The position numbers and the translations under genes are program-made. This document shows positions 49,558 to 58,686 of a DNA stretch of 64,000 nucleotides, in pieces. How positions within the stretch are numbered: position 1 is the stretch's first letter; every line of letters starts with the position of its first letter. Origin of the DNA: Citrifermentans bemidjiense Bem (GTDB lineage: Bacteria > Desulfobacterota > Desulfuromonadia > Geobacterales > Geobacteraceae); assembly GCF_000020725.1 (NCBI RefSeq), contig NC_011146.1:248001-312000 (forward strand). The letters run 5' to 3'. Below the pieces are notes generated by a model. It did no database searches, had not been told where the DNA came from, and saw nothing but the letters and a program-made list of their open reading frames with translations.

Positions 49558-51609
49558 ATGACTGCGAAGAACGAAACGCTCCGTCAACACCTGGCCGCCG
49601 TCAAGGCGGGAGAAAGGGTCTTTGAGAACGCCTTCCAGGGGATCATCCGCATGATCCTGGAGCCGGGTTTCGAAAAGGTGGTCGTCAACGGCAAGACGAC
49701 CTACGATTTCAACATATTCCGGACCGGCCGCAAGCACACCATCGGGATGTACGACGAGATCAACAGTTTCGTCTCCTTCGTCAAGGATGCAGCCGAAGGG
49801 GGGTCCAGCAAGGAGATGGCCTTCGTTCTGGTGGGAGAGCCGGGCAACGGCAAGACCTTCTTCGTCGAGTTCCTGTGCGGCAAGTACCGGAACTTCCTCC
49901 AGGGGAAAAACCGCAAATACAGCTTCCGGTTCCTCAATATGGACCGGCTCGGCAACTACGGCAGGATCCGGGAAATCGACTCGGAGACCTACGAGGACCC
50001 GATGATCCTGGCGATGAACCTCTTCGAGGACCCGGACGAGAGCCGCCGTTTCATCGCTGAGCAGGGTTTCTCCGAGGCCGAGTTGGACACCCTCTACCGC
50101 AACTACCGGCCGCTTGGCGCCAGCACCGGTTACATACTGAACGAGATCCGGGACTACCTGGACAACGACGTCGACAAGATCCTGGAGAGCATCGCCATCA
50201 TGCCTGTTCCGATGAGCGAGAGCCTCGGCACCCTCACCGGCAAATACCCGGCCAAGGATAAGATCACCTCGTCGGCTGTGGACCTTTTGGGAGAGGAATC
50301 TATACAGAGGCTTTTGCACCTCTCCGATACCAACAACCCGTACCGCTTCGACCTGCGCCGCGGAGCACTGGCGCGCGTGGCCGGGGGTGGCGTACATTTC
50401 AGCGACGAGATCTTCAAGAACAAGAAGGACTTGGTCCAGGTGTACCTCGGGGTGATCCAGAACCGCGCCATCGAGATCGACGGCTACAAGTGGCCGATCG
50501 ACTCCATGATCATCGCCACCAGCAACAACTCCGAGTTCAACCGTTTCCTGGCGGAGAAGGAAGAAGCACCTATCGTCGACCGCTGCAGGATCTGCTACGT
50601 CTCGCACAACACCAACTACCGGATGCAGGAAGGGCTCACCGGCTACGCCATCGGGAGCGACTCCAAGACCACCCTGACCCGGGAAGTTTTGCACCAGGAC
50701 CCGAACCTCAACTATGCAGCTTCCGTCGGCGTGGTGCTGACCAGGCTTCCCAGGAGTGAGAAGCTCACTCCCATCGAGACCATGAAGCTTGCGGCTGGCG
50801 AGGTCGCCGGCGAGAAGAGCATCAAGGCGTTGGCCGAGGTGATCGACACACTTGGGCAGGAGCCGGACATAACCAAGCGCTTCGGGCAGCGTGGCCTGGG
50901 GCACAGGAGCCTTGGGCGCAGCATCCAGATCCTCAAAGAGAGCTCCGAGACCAACGAGGGGCGCTGCATGGTGGCCTACGACGTATTCAGGAGCCTCGAG
51001 CGGGTGGTGCTCGACTACGTGGTGGAGCCCAACGAGCGGGCCAAATACCTGGAGGATCTGAAGACTGGGAAGCAGCTCTACCGCGAGCGGATCATGACTG
51101 AGATGTTCAACGCCTACATGGATGAGCCCTTCGCCATCAAAAAGGACGTGCAGAACTACGTCAACATGATCATCGGGATCGACGCCGAGAACCTGGGGCC
51201 GGACCGGATGTGGAAGTACAAGGATCCCCAGACCGGCGAGCTGAAGGCCTTGAAGATCGACGAGCGCTACGTGAAGAGCGTCGAGGAGCGCATAGGGCTC
51301 AAGACCGAGGAGCAGCGCGCCTCTTTCAGGACCTCAATCCGCAAGATCTACGGTCAAAAGATTTCCGTAGATCCGAGCTACGACTTTATGGACAACCTGG
51401 AGCTGGTGAAGGCGGTAACCGACGTGCGGCTCAAATCCGACATCGCCGGCGCAGGGAGCCTGATCGGCGCGCTCGCCAACCGGACCAACGAGGAGAATCA
51501 GAAGCTCTACGACCGCATGATCGTCACCATGCTCGGCAAGCTCGGCTACTGCCGCACCTGCGCCCAGAAGACCATAGAGTACTTCTGCACCCAGGAAGAC
51601 GAGAGCTAA
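49558..51609 (+). CDS. prkA: Serine protein kinase PrkA (YeaG-like)
   Basis: A 683-residue AAA-type protein kinase linked to stress, stationary phase and sporulation in other bacteria. The AAA domain has Walker A GEPGNGKT at residues 93-100 and Walker B SDE at 282-284 (VHFSDEIF), followed by the PrkA C-terminal domain. GGAGG precedes the ATG. It is the first of four genes, prkA, yeaH, spoVR and a second prkA-like gene, all on the plus strand. The kinase targets are unknown here. Confidence 0.95.
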   Translation: MTAKNETLRQHLAAVKAGERVFENAFQGIIRMILEPGFEKVVVNGKTTYDFNIFRTGRKHTIGMYDEINSFVSFVKDAAEGGSSKEMAFVLVGEPGNGKTFFVEFLCGKYRNFLQGKNRKYSFRFLNMDRLGNYGRIREIDSETYEDPMILAMNLFEDPDESRRFIAEQGFSEAELDTLYRNYRPLGASTGYILNEIRDYLDNDVDKILESIAIMPVPMSESLGTLTGKYPAKDKITSSAVDLLGEESIQRLLHLSDTNNPYRFDLRRGALARVAGGGVHFSDEIFKNKKDLVQVYLGVIQNRAIEIDGYKWPIDSMIIATSNNSEFNRFLAEKEEAPIVDRCRICYVSHNTNYRMQEGLTGYAIGSDSKTTLTREVLHQDPNLNYAASVGVVLTRLPRSEKLTPIETMKLAAGEVAGEKSIKALAEVIDTLGQEPDITKRFGQRGLGHRSLGRSIQILKESSETNEGRCMVAYDVFRSLERVVLDYVVEPNERAKYLEDLKTGKQLYRERIMTEMFNAYMDEPFAIKKDVQNYVNMIIGIDAENLGPDRMWKYKDPQTGELKALKIDERYVKSVEERIGLKTEEQRASFRTSIRKIYGQKISVDPSYDFMDNLELVKAVTDVRLKSDIAGAGSLIGALANRTNEENQKLYDRMIVTMLGKLGYCRTCAQKTIEYFCTQEDES

Positions 51610-51623
51610 AGGCGGGGGTAAAG

Positions 51624-51676
51624 CAGGGGCTAGGGACTGGGGGCTAGGGGCTAGAGACTGAGGGACTAGGGGCTGA
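51624..51676. repeat. GGGGCTA-type heptamer array
   Basis: About seven consecutive 7-base units such as GGGGCTA, GGGACTG and GAGACTG fill the gap after prkA. Confidence 0.8.
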
Positions 51677-51693
51677 CGGCGGACACGGGCAAC

Positions 51694-51775
51694 GAAAGGA
51701 CCTGTCCGCCGTACCCTGATAAGGCGAAGGCGGACGAAGGACTTGTCCACCGTAGCCTGATAAGGCGAAGGCGGA
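51694..51775. repeat. Two-copy 41-bp direct repeat overlapping the yeaH start
   Basis: Two units with the shared parts TGTCCNCCGTANCCTGATAA and GGCGAAGGCGGA. The second unit ends in the ATG of yeaH, whereas the first has ACG there. The ribosome site of yeaH therefore lies within the repeat. Each unit is also partly palindromic. Confidence 0.85.
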
Positions 51776-53136
51776 TGAAAGATCTGGGAAAATACCTCGA
51801 AGAACTGAAGGAGAAGGGCCTGGATCCCGAGCGGTATGCGCGGTATCTCGACGAACTCGCGGTCACTCGCGACGTCCCAACGTCCGACAGGCGCGGTCCT
51901 TTTCCAAACTTCTCCAAGAGTCTCTACTCCTGGCAGGACTTGGCCGTGCTGCAAGACCAGGGGAGGGTCCCTAACTCTTACCAGTGCCACATGAAGGCGT
52001 TGGACGAACTCCTGGAGCGGGACCGGCAGCGCGAGAAGGACGGCTTCCCCAGGAAGATCAAAGTGGGGCGGCTGATCAAGCCGGGCAAAGGGGGGAAGGG
52101 GAAGATCGTTGTTGTTCCTTCCACCGAAGAGGAGAAGTTCCTGCACGACCCCACCATACGGCCTCCGGGAGAGGGTGGTTCCACCGGGGGGAGCGGCAAG
52201 GGTGACGAAGGGGAGGTCATCGGCGAACAGAAGGTGCGGGAGACCGGCGAGGAGCCGGGGCAGGGTCCGGGACAGGGAGAGGGGGAATCCCACGAGATGG
52301 GGGCCTCCGCCTACGAGCTGGGCAAAGTGCTGACCGAGCAGTTCCAGCTCCCCAACCTGAAGGAAAAAGGGAAAAAGCGCTCCTTCACCCGTTACATCTA
52401 CGATCTCACCGACCGCAACCGCGGCTCCGGTCAGGTGCTGGACAAGAAGGCGACACTTAGAAAGATCGTGGAGACCAATATCTCGCTCGGGAACGTACCG
52501 GACCCAGGCGACATGGATCCGACCCGCTTTCTCATCTCGCCGCGCGACAAGGTGTACCGCATCTTTTCCCAGGAAAAGGATTACGAGCCGCAGGCTATGG
52601 TCTTTTTCCTGCGCGACTACTCCGGTTCGATGGCCGGCAAGGTGACCGAACTGGTCGCGACCCAGCACGTGATGATCTACAGCTGGCTTTTGTACCAGTA
52701 CGCCGGGCAGGTAGAATCGCGCTTCATCCTGCACGATACCGAGGCCAAAGAGGTTCCCGATTTCGACACCTACTACAACTCCCGGGTCGCCGGGGGGACA
52801 GAAGTGGCGAGCGCGTACAAGCTGGTCAACGAGATCGTGGCCAAGGAGAACCTCGCCGCCGACTACAACATTTATGTATTCCACGGCACCGACGGCGACG
52901 ACTGGGACACCGGCGGAGACAAGTCAATCCCGGAGCTGGTCAAGATCCTTTCCTACGTGAGCCGCATGGGGGTGACCATCGCCGAGCACGCGGGGACCCA
53001 ATGGACCGAGGTGGCGCGTTACCTGGAGAACTCTGGGCTTTTGCGCGACAAGCCGGACCTCTTGCGGCTGGACGTGATGCACGAGGACGCCGAGGAGTCG
53101 CGGGTGATCGAGGGGATCAAAAAGCTCATCTCTTAG
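51775..53136 (+). CDS. yeaH: YeaH-type DUF444 protein
   Basis: A 453-residue protein of the DUF444/YeaH family, regularly encoded beside PrkA. Residues 130-170 are a Gly/Glu-rich linker. The C-terminal half is a von Willebrand A-like domain with a MIDAS-type DYSGS at 281-285, later completed by AGGTEV and GTDGDDWD. YeaH probably forms a complex with PrkA. The ATG follows GAAGGCGG, part of a duplicated intergenic repeat. Confidence 0.94.
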   Translation: MKDLGKYLEELKEKGLDPERYARYLDELAVTRDVPTSDRRGPFPNFSKSLYSWQDLAVLQDQGRVPNSYQCHMKALDELLERDRQREKDGFPRKIKVGRLIKPGKGGKGKIVVVPSTEEEKFLHDPTIRPPGEGGSTGGSGKGDEGEVIGEQKVRETGEEPGQGPGQGEGESHEMGASAYELGKVLTEQFQLPNLKEKGKKRSFTRYIYDLTDRNRGSGQVLDKKATLRKIVETNISLGNVPDPGDMDPTRFLISPRDKVYRIFSQEKDYEPQAMVFFLRDYSGSMAGKVTELVATQHVMIYSWLLYQYAGQVESRFILHDTEAKEVPDFDTYYNSRVAGGTEVASAYKLVNEIVAKENLAADYNIYVFHGTDGDDWDTGGDKSIPELVKILSYVSRMGVTIAEHAGTQWTEVARYLENSGLLRDKPDLLRLDVMHEDAEESRVIEGIKKLIS

Positions 53137-53144
53137 AGACAGAG

Positions 53145-53236
53145 ATGAGGCAGATTAAGAGGTGAAGCAGATTGAGATTAAGAGGTGAGGCAGATTGAGA
53201 TTAAGAGGTGAGGCAGATTGAGATTAAGAGGTGACG
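53145..53236. repeat. 23-bp tandem repeat between yeaH and spoVR
   Basis: Three full copies of a 23-base unit (53159-53181, 53182-53204 and 53205-53227), with core GAGGTGAGGCAGATTGAGAT, are flanked by partial copies. Further partial units lie near 53265-53310 and a reverse-complement stretch at about 53330-53354. Confidence 0.9.
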
Positions 53237-53374
53237 CGGGTGAGCAAATGAGCCGGTGAGCAGGTAAAGCAGATTAAGAATAAGAGGTGAAGCAGATTGA
53301 GACAAGATAAGGCCGACTTATAACGCTTCTTCTCAATCTTAATCTTAATCTCGCTGTTAGCCTTTGAGGCCGTT

Positions 53375-55000
53375 ATGGAACTGATCAACCAACATACCAA
53401 AGAGATCATGGAAGGGTGCAAGGAGCGGGCGCGCGCCGCCGGACTCTCTTTCACCGACGAGAGCCTCGAATATATCGTGACCAACCGCGACCTGATCGAG
53501 CTCTCCCCCAAGGTCATGATCCCTACTCTTTACGACTACTGGGTGCACGACGTCGAGGTGCTCCGGGGGAAGGGGGAGTACGAACTCTACCCTCATAACC
53601 CTTACGAGACGGTGATCAATACCCGTCCCCCGATTTCGTTCTACAACGACAACAATCCCGACTGGCTCAACGTGATGATCTTCTACCACGTGCTGGGGCA
53701 CATCGATTTCTTCCAGAACAACCTCTACTTCCGCCATACCTGGGAGTACGACTTCACCGGGCAGGCGCTTTCGGACAAGAGGGTGATCGCCAAGCTGCGC
53801 GCAGAGAAGGGGCGCTGGGTGGATTACATCCTTGAGTTCGCCCGATCCATCGACAACCTGGTCGCCTACCACGATGAACTGTCGCCGCTCTTCAAGTCTC
53901 CCGATACCGTTACTTCGAGCCGGCTCGACTACTATTTCGACGTCTTCCTGCAGGTGGAGAAGAAGTTGCCGGTGGCCGAATACCTGAAGGAGGTGGCGCG
54001 CTACAACGAAGCGGTCCTCCAGGACAAAGAGGAAGGGGAGCGGGTCTTCTTCGCGGAGGTGACGACCAAGTATCCGGAAATGGAGGCGCATTTCGCTAAG
54101 AGCCGGAACGTGAAAAGGGTGGAGCGGCGCGACCTGCTTCGCTTCCTGATCGAGAACTCGGAATTCCTGGCCCGTGACGAGAACCGCTGGATGCGCTCGG
54201 TGCTCGAGGTGGTGAGGAAAACCTCCATTTTCTTTCAGCCGCAGATCCGCACCAAGATCATGAACGAGGGGTGGGCGAGCTACTGGCATGAGAAGCTTTT
54301 CCTTGTGGATGACCGCATCAAGGGGCACGAGGTCGACTTTGCCCGCGTGCATGCCGGGGTCACGTCCATGCCCCGAGTGGGTATGAACCCGTACGCGCTC
54401 GGCATGCGCCTCATGTACCAGTTGAAGGATATGGGGGACAAGGGGAGGACAGGGTACGACTTCCACCGCCTCTCCGACGCGAACCAGCGGAAGGAGTTCG
54501 ACGCGAAGACCGAGCAGGGGGACGAGTTCCTGTTCAAGGTCAGGAGCAACTACTGCGACTACCTCTTCATCAAGGAGTTCGTGGACCAGGACTTCACCAA
54601 CCGCTACGACCTCTTCGTCACCGGAAAGAGGCTGGACCCGCAGCGCATGGTCTGGCAGTACTACGTGAAGAGCCGCGACGCGCGCGAGTACCGGGACATG
54701 GTGCTTGCCTCGCTGTACCACCCGCCGCATATAGAGATAGCACCGGAGCGGGGCGAGGACGGCTCTCTGTACCTCGTGCACCACTTCGAGGGGAAACAAC
54801 TGGTCTCGGAGTACATCGCCAACACCATGGTGGGTATAGAGTACCTCTGGGGGGCGCCGGTACAGCTTGAGACCAGCGAGGCGGTGATCGAACAGACCCG
54901 CGGCACCGCCGGCAAGGAGGGTGGTGAGGAAGCGGACATCACCTGGCAGCGCGTAGTCTATACCATGAACGAAAAAACCTTGAGCCGGCAGGTACTGTGA
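53375..55000 (+). CDS. SpoVR family protein (YcgB-like)
   Basis: A 541-residue SpoVR/YcgB protein. In Bacillus SpoVR takes part in spore cortex formation; in non-sporulating bacteria it is a stress-associated protein tied to PrkA. Recognisable blocks are PTLYDYWVHDVEVLRGKGEYELYP and NEGWASYWHEKL, together with a His-rich YHVLGHIDFFQNN segment that may bind metal. GAGG precedes the ATG. It follows yeaH after a 238-base repeat-filled gap and precedes the second prkA-like gene by 15 bases. Confidence 0.93.
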   Translation: MELINQHTKEIMEGCKERARAAGLSFTDESLEYIVTNRDLIELSPKVMIPTLYDYWVHDVEVLRGKGEYELYPHNPYETVINTRPPISFYNDNNPDWLNVMIFYHVLGHIDFFQNNLYFRHTWEYDFTGQALSDKRVIAKLRAEKGRWVDYILEFARSIDNLVAYHDELSPLFKSPDTVTSSRLDYYFDVFLQVEKKLPVAEYLKEVARYNEAVLQDKEEGERVFFAEVTTKYPEMEAHFAKSRNVKRVERRDLLRFLIENSEFLARDENRWMRSVLEVVRKTSIFFQPQIRTKIMNEGWASYWHEKLFLVDDRIKGHEVDFARVHAGVTSMPRVGMNPYALGMRLMYQLKDMGDKGRTGYDFHRLSDANQRKEFDAKTEQGDEFLFKVRSNYCDYLFIKEFVDQDFTNRYDLFVTGKRLDPQRMVWQYYVKSRDAREYRDMVLASLYHPPHIEIAPERGEDGSLYLVHHFEGKQLVSEYIANTMVGIEYLWGAPVQLETSEAVIEQTRGTAGKEGGEEADITWQRVVYTMNEKTLSRQVL

Positions 55001-55015
55001 CAGGCGGATAAGCTC

Positions 55016-57304
55016 ATGCCAGATCTACAGACAGTGATAAAGCAGTTGAGCCGCACCATCGTGGAGCACAAGAACGCGGCGCACATGTCCTTCGAGGAGT
55101 TTATGCAGCTCGCCACCGAGCAGCCGGAAAGGGTGATGCGCAACATCTTCCAGCTCTTCCACGACATGGTGAAGAACTACGTCAGCGAGGGGACCGACGA
55201 GTATCCGGAGGATCCGGAATCAATCAACTTCGTCCCCTACGATACCCGGAAGCTCTTCGTGGAAAACTCGGACCGTCCCTTCTTCGCGGACCGCCTGTTC
55301 GCCAACCGCTTCATCAACCACGTGGCCGCCATGAAGAGCGGGGCACGCCAGAACAAGATCTACATCTTCGAGGGCCCCCCAGGCTCCGGCAAGAGCACCT
55401 TCTTGAACAACATCCTGATGAAGTTCGAGGAGTATGCGAGCACGGAGCAGGGCACCTGCCACGAGGTGGTGTGGCACCTGGACCGCCGCGTGCTGGGGAG
55501 CTTTAAGGAGCACCAGGTGAGCGCTTTCGTCGAGAAGCTCTCCCACCTCCTGGACGAGTACGAGCTGGAGTCGCACGAGCATATCGACACCCGGGCCCTT
55601 CTGCGCGGCGGCGATGTGGTCGAGGTACCCTGCCCTTCGCACGACTCCCCGCTCTTGATGATCGACAAGGCGCAGCGCAGGGCGTTTTTCGACGACCTGT
55701 TCCAGAACGATTCTTTCAAGTGGAAACTCTTCACCGAGAAAGAGTACGATTGGGTCTTCCGCGATTCCCCCTGCACCATCTGCACCTCCATCTTCCAGGC
55801 GCTTTCGGCGAGGCTGGAGGACCCGGCCGATATCTTCAGCATGATCAAGGTTCGTCCCTACCGCTTCAACCGCAGGCTGGGTGAGGGGATCACCGTCTTC
55901 AACCCCGGCGACAAGTCGATGAAGCAGAACATCCTCACCAACGACATGCTGCAGAGAAAGATCGACCTCCTTTTGGGCGACAGCAACGAGGTGAAATACA
56001 TCTTCTCCAACTTCGCCAAGACCAACAACGGCATCTACGCGCTCATGGACGTGAAGTCCCACAACGCGGAGCGCCTGCTGGAGCTGCACAACATCATCAG
56101 CGAGGGGATCCACAAGGTCGAGGACATCGAGGAGAACGTGAGGAGCCTCTTCATCGCCCTGATGAACCCGGAAGACGAGCGGAGCATCGAGGGGGTGCAG
56201 TCATTCTCCGACCGCATCGAGTTCATCAACATCCCTTATGTCATGGACTTGAACACCGAGGTGGAGATCTACCGCAACATCTTCGGCAAGCATATCGACG
56301 GGAGCTTCCTCCCCCGGGTGCTGCACAACTTCGCGCGTGTCATCATCTCGACCCGGATGAACGTGAAGTCCGACGCCCTCCTGGAATGGATCGGTGACCC
56401 GGAGAAGTACAGGTTCTACTGCGACGAGAACCTGCAGATACTGAAAATGGAGATTTACACCGGGCACATCCCCGACTGGCTCACCGAAGAGGACAGAAAG
56501 AGGCTCAACGCCAAGCGGAGGAAGAAGATCATCGCCGAGAGCGAGCACGAGGGGGACCACGGCTTCTCCGGGCGTGAATCGATCAAGATCTTCTCCGACT
56601 TTTACGCCGCCTACGCCAGAAAAGACAAAATGATCACCATGAGCCACCTCTCCACCTTCTTCACCAGGTGGCACAAGGAGCTCAAGGAATCGATCCCCGA
56701 TGGTTTCATGGAGTCGCTGGTGCACAACTACGATTACGTTGTGCTCCAGGAGGTGAAGGAGGCGCTCTACTACTACAACGAGTCCCAGATCGAGCGCGAC
56801 ATCCTGCACTACATGTTCGCCGTCAACTTCGAGCCCGGCGCGGTCGAGGTCTGCCGCTTCACCGGAGAGAAGCTGGAGATAACCGAGGACTTCCTGGCCG
56901 GCATTGAAAGGCGGCTCATTGGGCCCAAGGCGGAGGACGAGGCGAGGCTGGCGTTCCGGCAGGAGACCCAGAGGGAGTACACCGGTCGCACCCTGACCCA
57001 AGAAATCATGGTCGAAGGTAAGCCCGCACAGGATACGACGCTGTTCCAGTCGCTGCACGACCGCTACGTATTCAACCTGAAGGAGAAGGTGCTGGAGCCT
57101 TTCCTGGAGAATGCCAACTTCCGGCGCGCCATCAAGGACTTCGATACCGAAGCTTTTAAGACCTACGACAAGAGGATCCGGGACGACGTCACCTTCCTGA
57201 TCAACAACCTCAGCTCAGAGAAGTTCAAGTACACCAAGCAGTTCGCCAAAGAAATCTGCGTCTACGTGATAGACAACGACCTCGCCCGCAAGTTCCACGT
57301 TTAG
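55016..57304 (+). CDS. Second, divergent PrkA-like AAA protein
   Basis: A 762-residue relative of PrkA and the last gene of the cluster. Walker A GPPGSGKS is at residues 120-127. The segment aligned to Walker B of the first PrkA reads MDV (344-346) instead of SDE, so the catalytic Glu appears lost. The central region (135-320) is longer than in the first copy. The C-terminal part (about 650-762) keeps a PrkA-like helical ending. It may be an ATP-binding regulator rather than a kinase. It is translationally close to spoVR (15 bases). Confidence 0.85.
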   Translation: MPDLQTVIKQLSRTIVEHKNAAHMSFEEFMQLATEQPERVMRNIFQLFHDMVKNYVSEGTDEYPEDPESINFVPYDTRKLFVENSDRPFFADRLFANRFINHVAAMKSGARQNKIYIFEGPPGSGKSTFLNNILMKFEEYASTEQGTCHEVVWHLDRRVLGSFKEHQVSAFVEKLSHLLDEYELESHEHIDTRALLRGGDVVEVPCPSHDSPLLMIDKAQRRAFFDDLFQNDSFKWKLFTEKEYDWVFRDSPCTICTSIFQALSARLEDPADIFSMIKVRPYRFNRRLGEGITVFNPGDKSMKQNILTNDMLQRKIDLLLGDSNEVKYIFSNFAKTNNGIYALMDVKSHNAERLLELHNIISEGIHKVEDIEENVRSLFIALMNPEDERSIEGVQSFSDRIEFINIPYVMDLNTEVEIYRNIFGKHIDGSFLPRVLHNFARVIISTRMNVKSDALLEWIGDPEKYRFYCDENLQILKMEIYTGHIPDWLTEEDRKRLNAKRRKKIIAESEHEGDHGFSGRESIKIFSDFYAAYARKDKMITMSHLSTFFTRWHKELKESIPDGFMESLVHNYDYVVLQEVKEALYYYNESQIERDILHYMFAVNFEPGAVEVCRFTGEKLEITEDFLAGIERRLIGPKAEDEARLAFRQETQREYTGRTLTQEIMVEGKPAQDTTLFQSLHDRYVFNLKEKVLEPFLENANFRRAIKDFDTEAFKTYDKRIRDDVTFLINNLSSEKFKYTKQFAKEICVYVIDNDLARKFHV

Positions 57305-57307
57305 AAG

Positions 57308-57502
57308 CAATTGACAATTGACGATTGACAATTGACAACTAAAACCTGGACATCAAAGAAAGGGGAATGACAGCCAACCTCCGGCAGCGGTCATTCCCCT
57401 TTGTCTTTGGTCCTGAAGCCTCCCTCGCCAGCCTATGCCATGCCCGACGAACCGGGGTTTCGGTTTTTCGTTGTCAATTATCCATTGTCAATTGTCAATT
57501 GG
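57308..57502. repeat. Inverted pair of TTGTCAA heptamer arrays
   Basis: Left array 57308-57339 reads as repeated AATTGAC units; right array 57470-57502 is its reverse complement. Together they flank about 130 bases containing a terminator and fill the gap between two convergent genes. A single copy lies at 32128. Confidence 0.85.
57359..57402. terminator. Bidirectional terminator after the second prkA-like gene
   Basis: AAAGGGGAATGAC pairs with GTCATTCCCCTTT around a loop of 18 bases. It lies between the inverted heptamer arrays. Confidence 0.7.
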
Positions 57503-57504
57503 TT

Positions 57505-58686
57505 TTAGACGGTTTTAAACCGGTTCACCATCTCCTGTAACGAGCGCGCCGAAGCGGCCAGTTCCGCCGCCGCGCGGGCCGAGTTCTGCGCTCCGCTCGC
57601 CGCTTCCTCGACCACCCCGATTATTTCCCTCATGCTGTCGGTGATGTTTGACGTGGTCGCCGACTGCTCCTCAGCCGCGATCGCCACTTGCGACACGTAC
57701 TCCAGAAGCGGCGTTATCTGCTCCTTGATGGTCCCGATGGCGCGGCTGGAATGCTGCACGTCCTCCGTCCCACTTCTGACACTGCCGGCGCTCCGCTCCA
57801 TCAGCCCCACCACGTTCTTCACGTTGCCCTGCAGGCTGCGGATGATGCTCTGCACCTCATGGGTCGAGGCGGTGGTCCGTTCCGCGAGCCTTCTCACCTC
57901 GTCGGCCACCACCGCGAAGCCCCGACCCTGCTCCCCGGCACGTGCCGCTTCGATCGCCGCATTGAGGGCCAAAAGGTTGGTCTGGTCCGCGATGTCCTCG
58001 ATGGCCACCACGATGTCGCCTATCTTGTCGGAGTTGGTTCCCAGCGCCTTGACCGCGTCCACCGTCCCGATCACCATCCGCTCTATCTCCTCCATGACCG
58101 AGGTCATCCGGGTGATGGTCTCCTCCCCCCTTGTCGTGGCGCTGCTGGTGCTACCCGCGCGGTCCGCCATCTGCTGGCAGCTCAAAGCTATGTCGTTGCT
58201 CACCCCCGCCATCTCGACCACGGCGCTGGAGACGGAGTTGGATTGCCGCGAGGCATGCTCGGTTCCTTGCGCCATCTGCTGCGAGGTGGCGCTCAGTTCG
58301 GAAGACGCCAGGGTGAGATGGTCGGCGGTCTGCTTGATGCCGGCGAGCATCCCCCGCATCGATTCCTGAAGTTTCTTCACCGCGTGCAGCATCTGGCTGA
58401 TCTCGTTATGGCGGTTCACTACGATCTGCTCGCTCAGGTCCCCGTGGCCCATGGTCTCCAGATAACAGACGGCCCTGGCGAGGGGATTCCTGATGGACCA
58501 GATGTTGACCCAGCCAAACAGTCCCCCGGCGACAATGAAGAGGGTGACGGAGCCGTATTTGATCAGCGGCGAGTCGGCCTGCGAGGCAATCACCGAAGCA
58601 ACGAGGCAGAGGCTGTAGCAGACGCAGAGCAGGCCCAGCCTGAATTTAATGGTGAGGTCGAGATAATAGTTCCAGATCCGGTTCAT
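57505..58686 (-). CDS. Methyl-accepting chemotaxis protein without periplasmic domain
   Basis: A 393-residue chemoreceptor. Two membrane helices (about 15-36 and 43-62) are joined by only a few residues, so no extracytoplasmic sensor exists. A HAMP domain (about 63-115) and the signalling domain with [20 protein letters not shown] follow. The C-terminus lacks a CheR-docking pentapeptide. The start at MNRIWNYY follows AAGGAG; the upstream extension is not credible. It may sense membrane or cytoplasmic signals. Confidence 0.92.
   Translation of the reverse strand: MNRIWNYYLDLTIKFRLGLLCVCYSLCLVASVIASQADSPLIKYGSVTLFIVAGGLFGWVNIWSIRNPLARAVCYLETMGHGDLSEQIVVNRHNEISQMLHAVKKLQESMRGMLAGIKQTADHLTLASSELSATSQQMAQGTEHASRQSNSVSSAVVEMAGVSNDIALSCQQMADRAGSTSSATTRGEETITRMTSVMEEIERMVIGTVDAVKALGTNSDKIGDIVVAIEDIADQTNLLALNAAIEAARAGEQGRGFAVVADEVRRLAERTTASTHEVQSIIRSLQGNVKNVVGLMERSAGSVRSGTEDVQHSSRAIGTIKEQITPLLEYVSQVAIAAEEQSATTSNITDSMREIIGVVEEAASGAQNSARAAAELAASARSLQEMVNRFKTV

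Noticed and set aside
49432..50904. 490-residue frame opposite prkA
   Set aside because: Antisense shadow; no family features, and prkA is certain.
53145..53354. CRISPR-like appearance of the repeats between yeaH and spoVR
   Set aside because: Units are directly adjacent with no spacers, and no cas genes are present.
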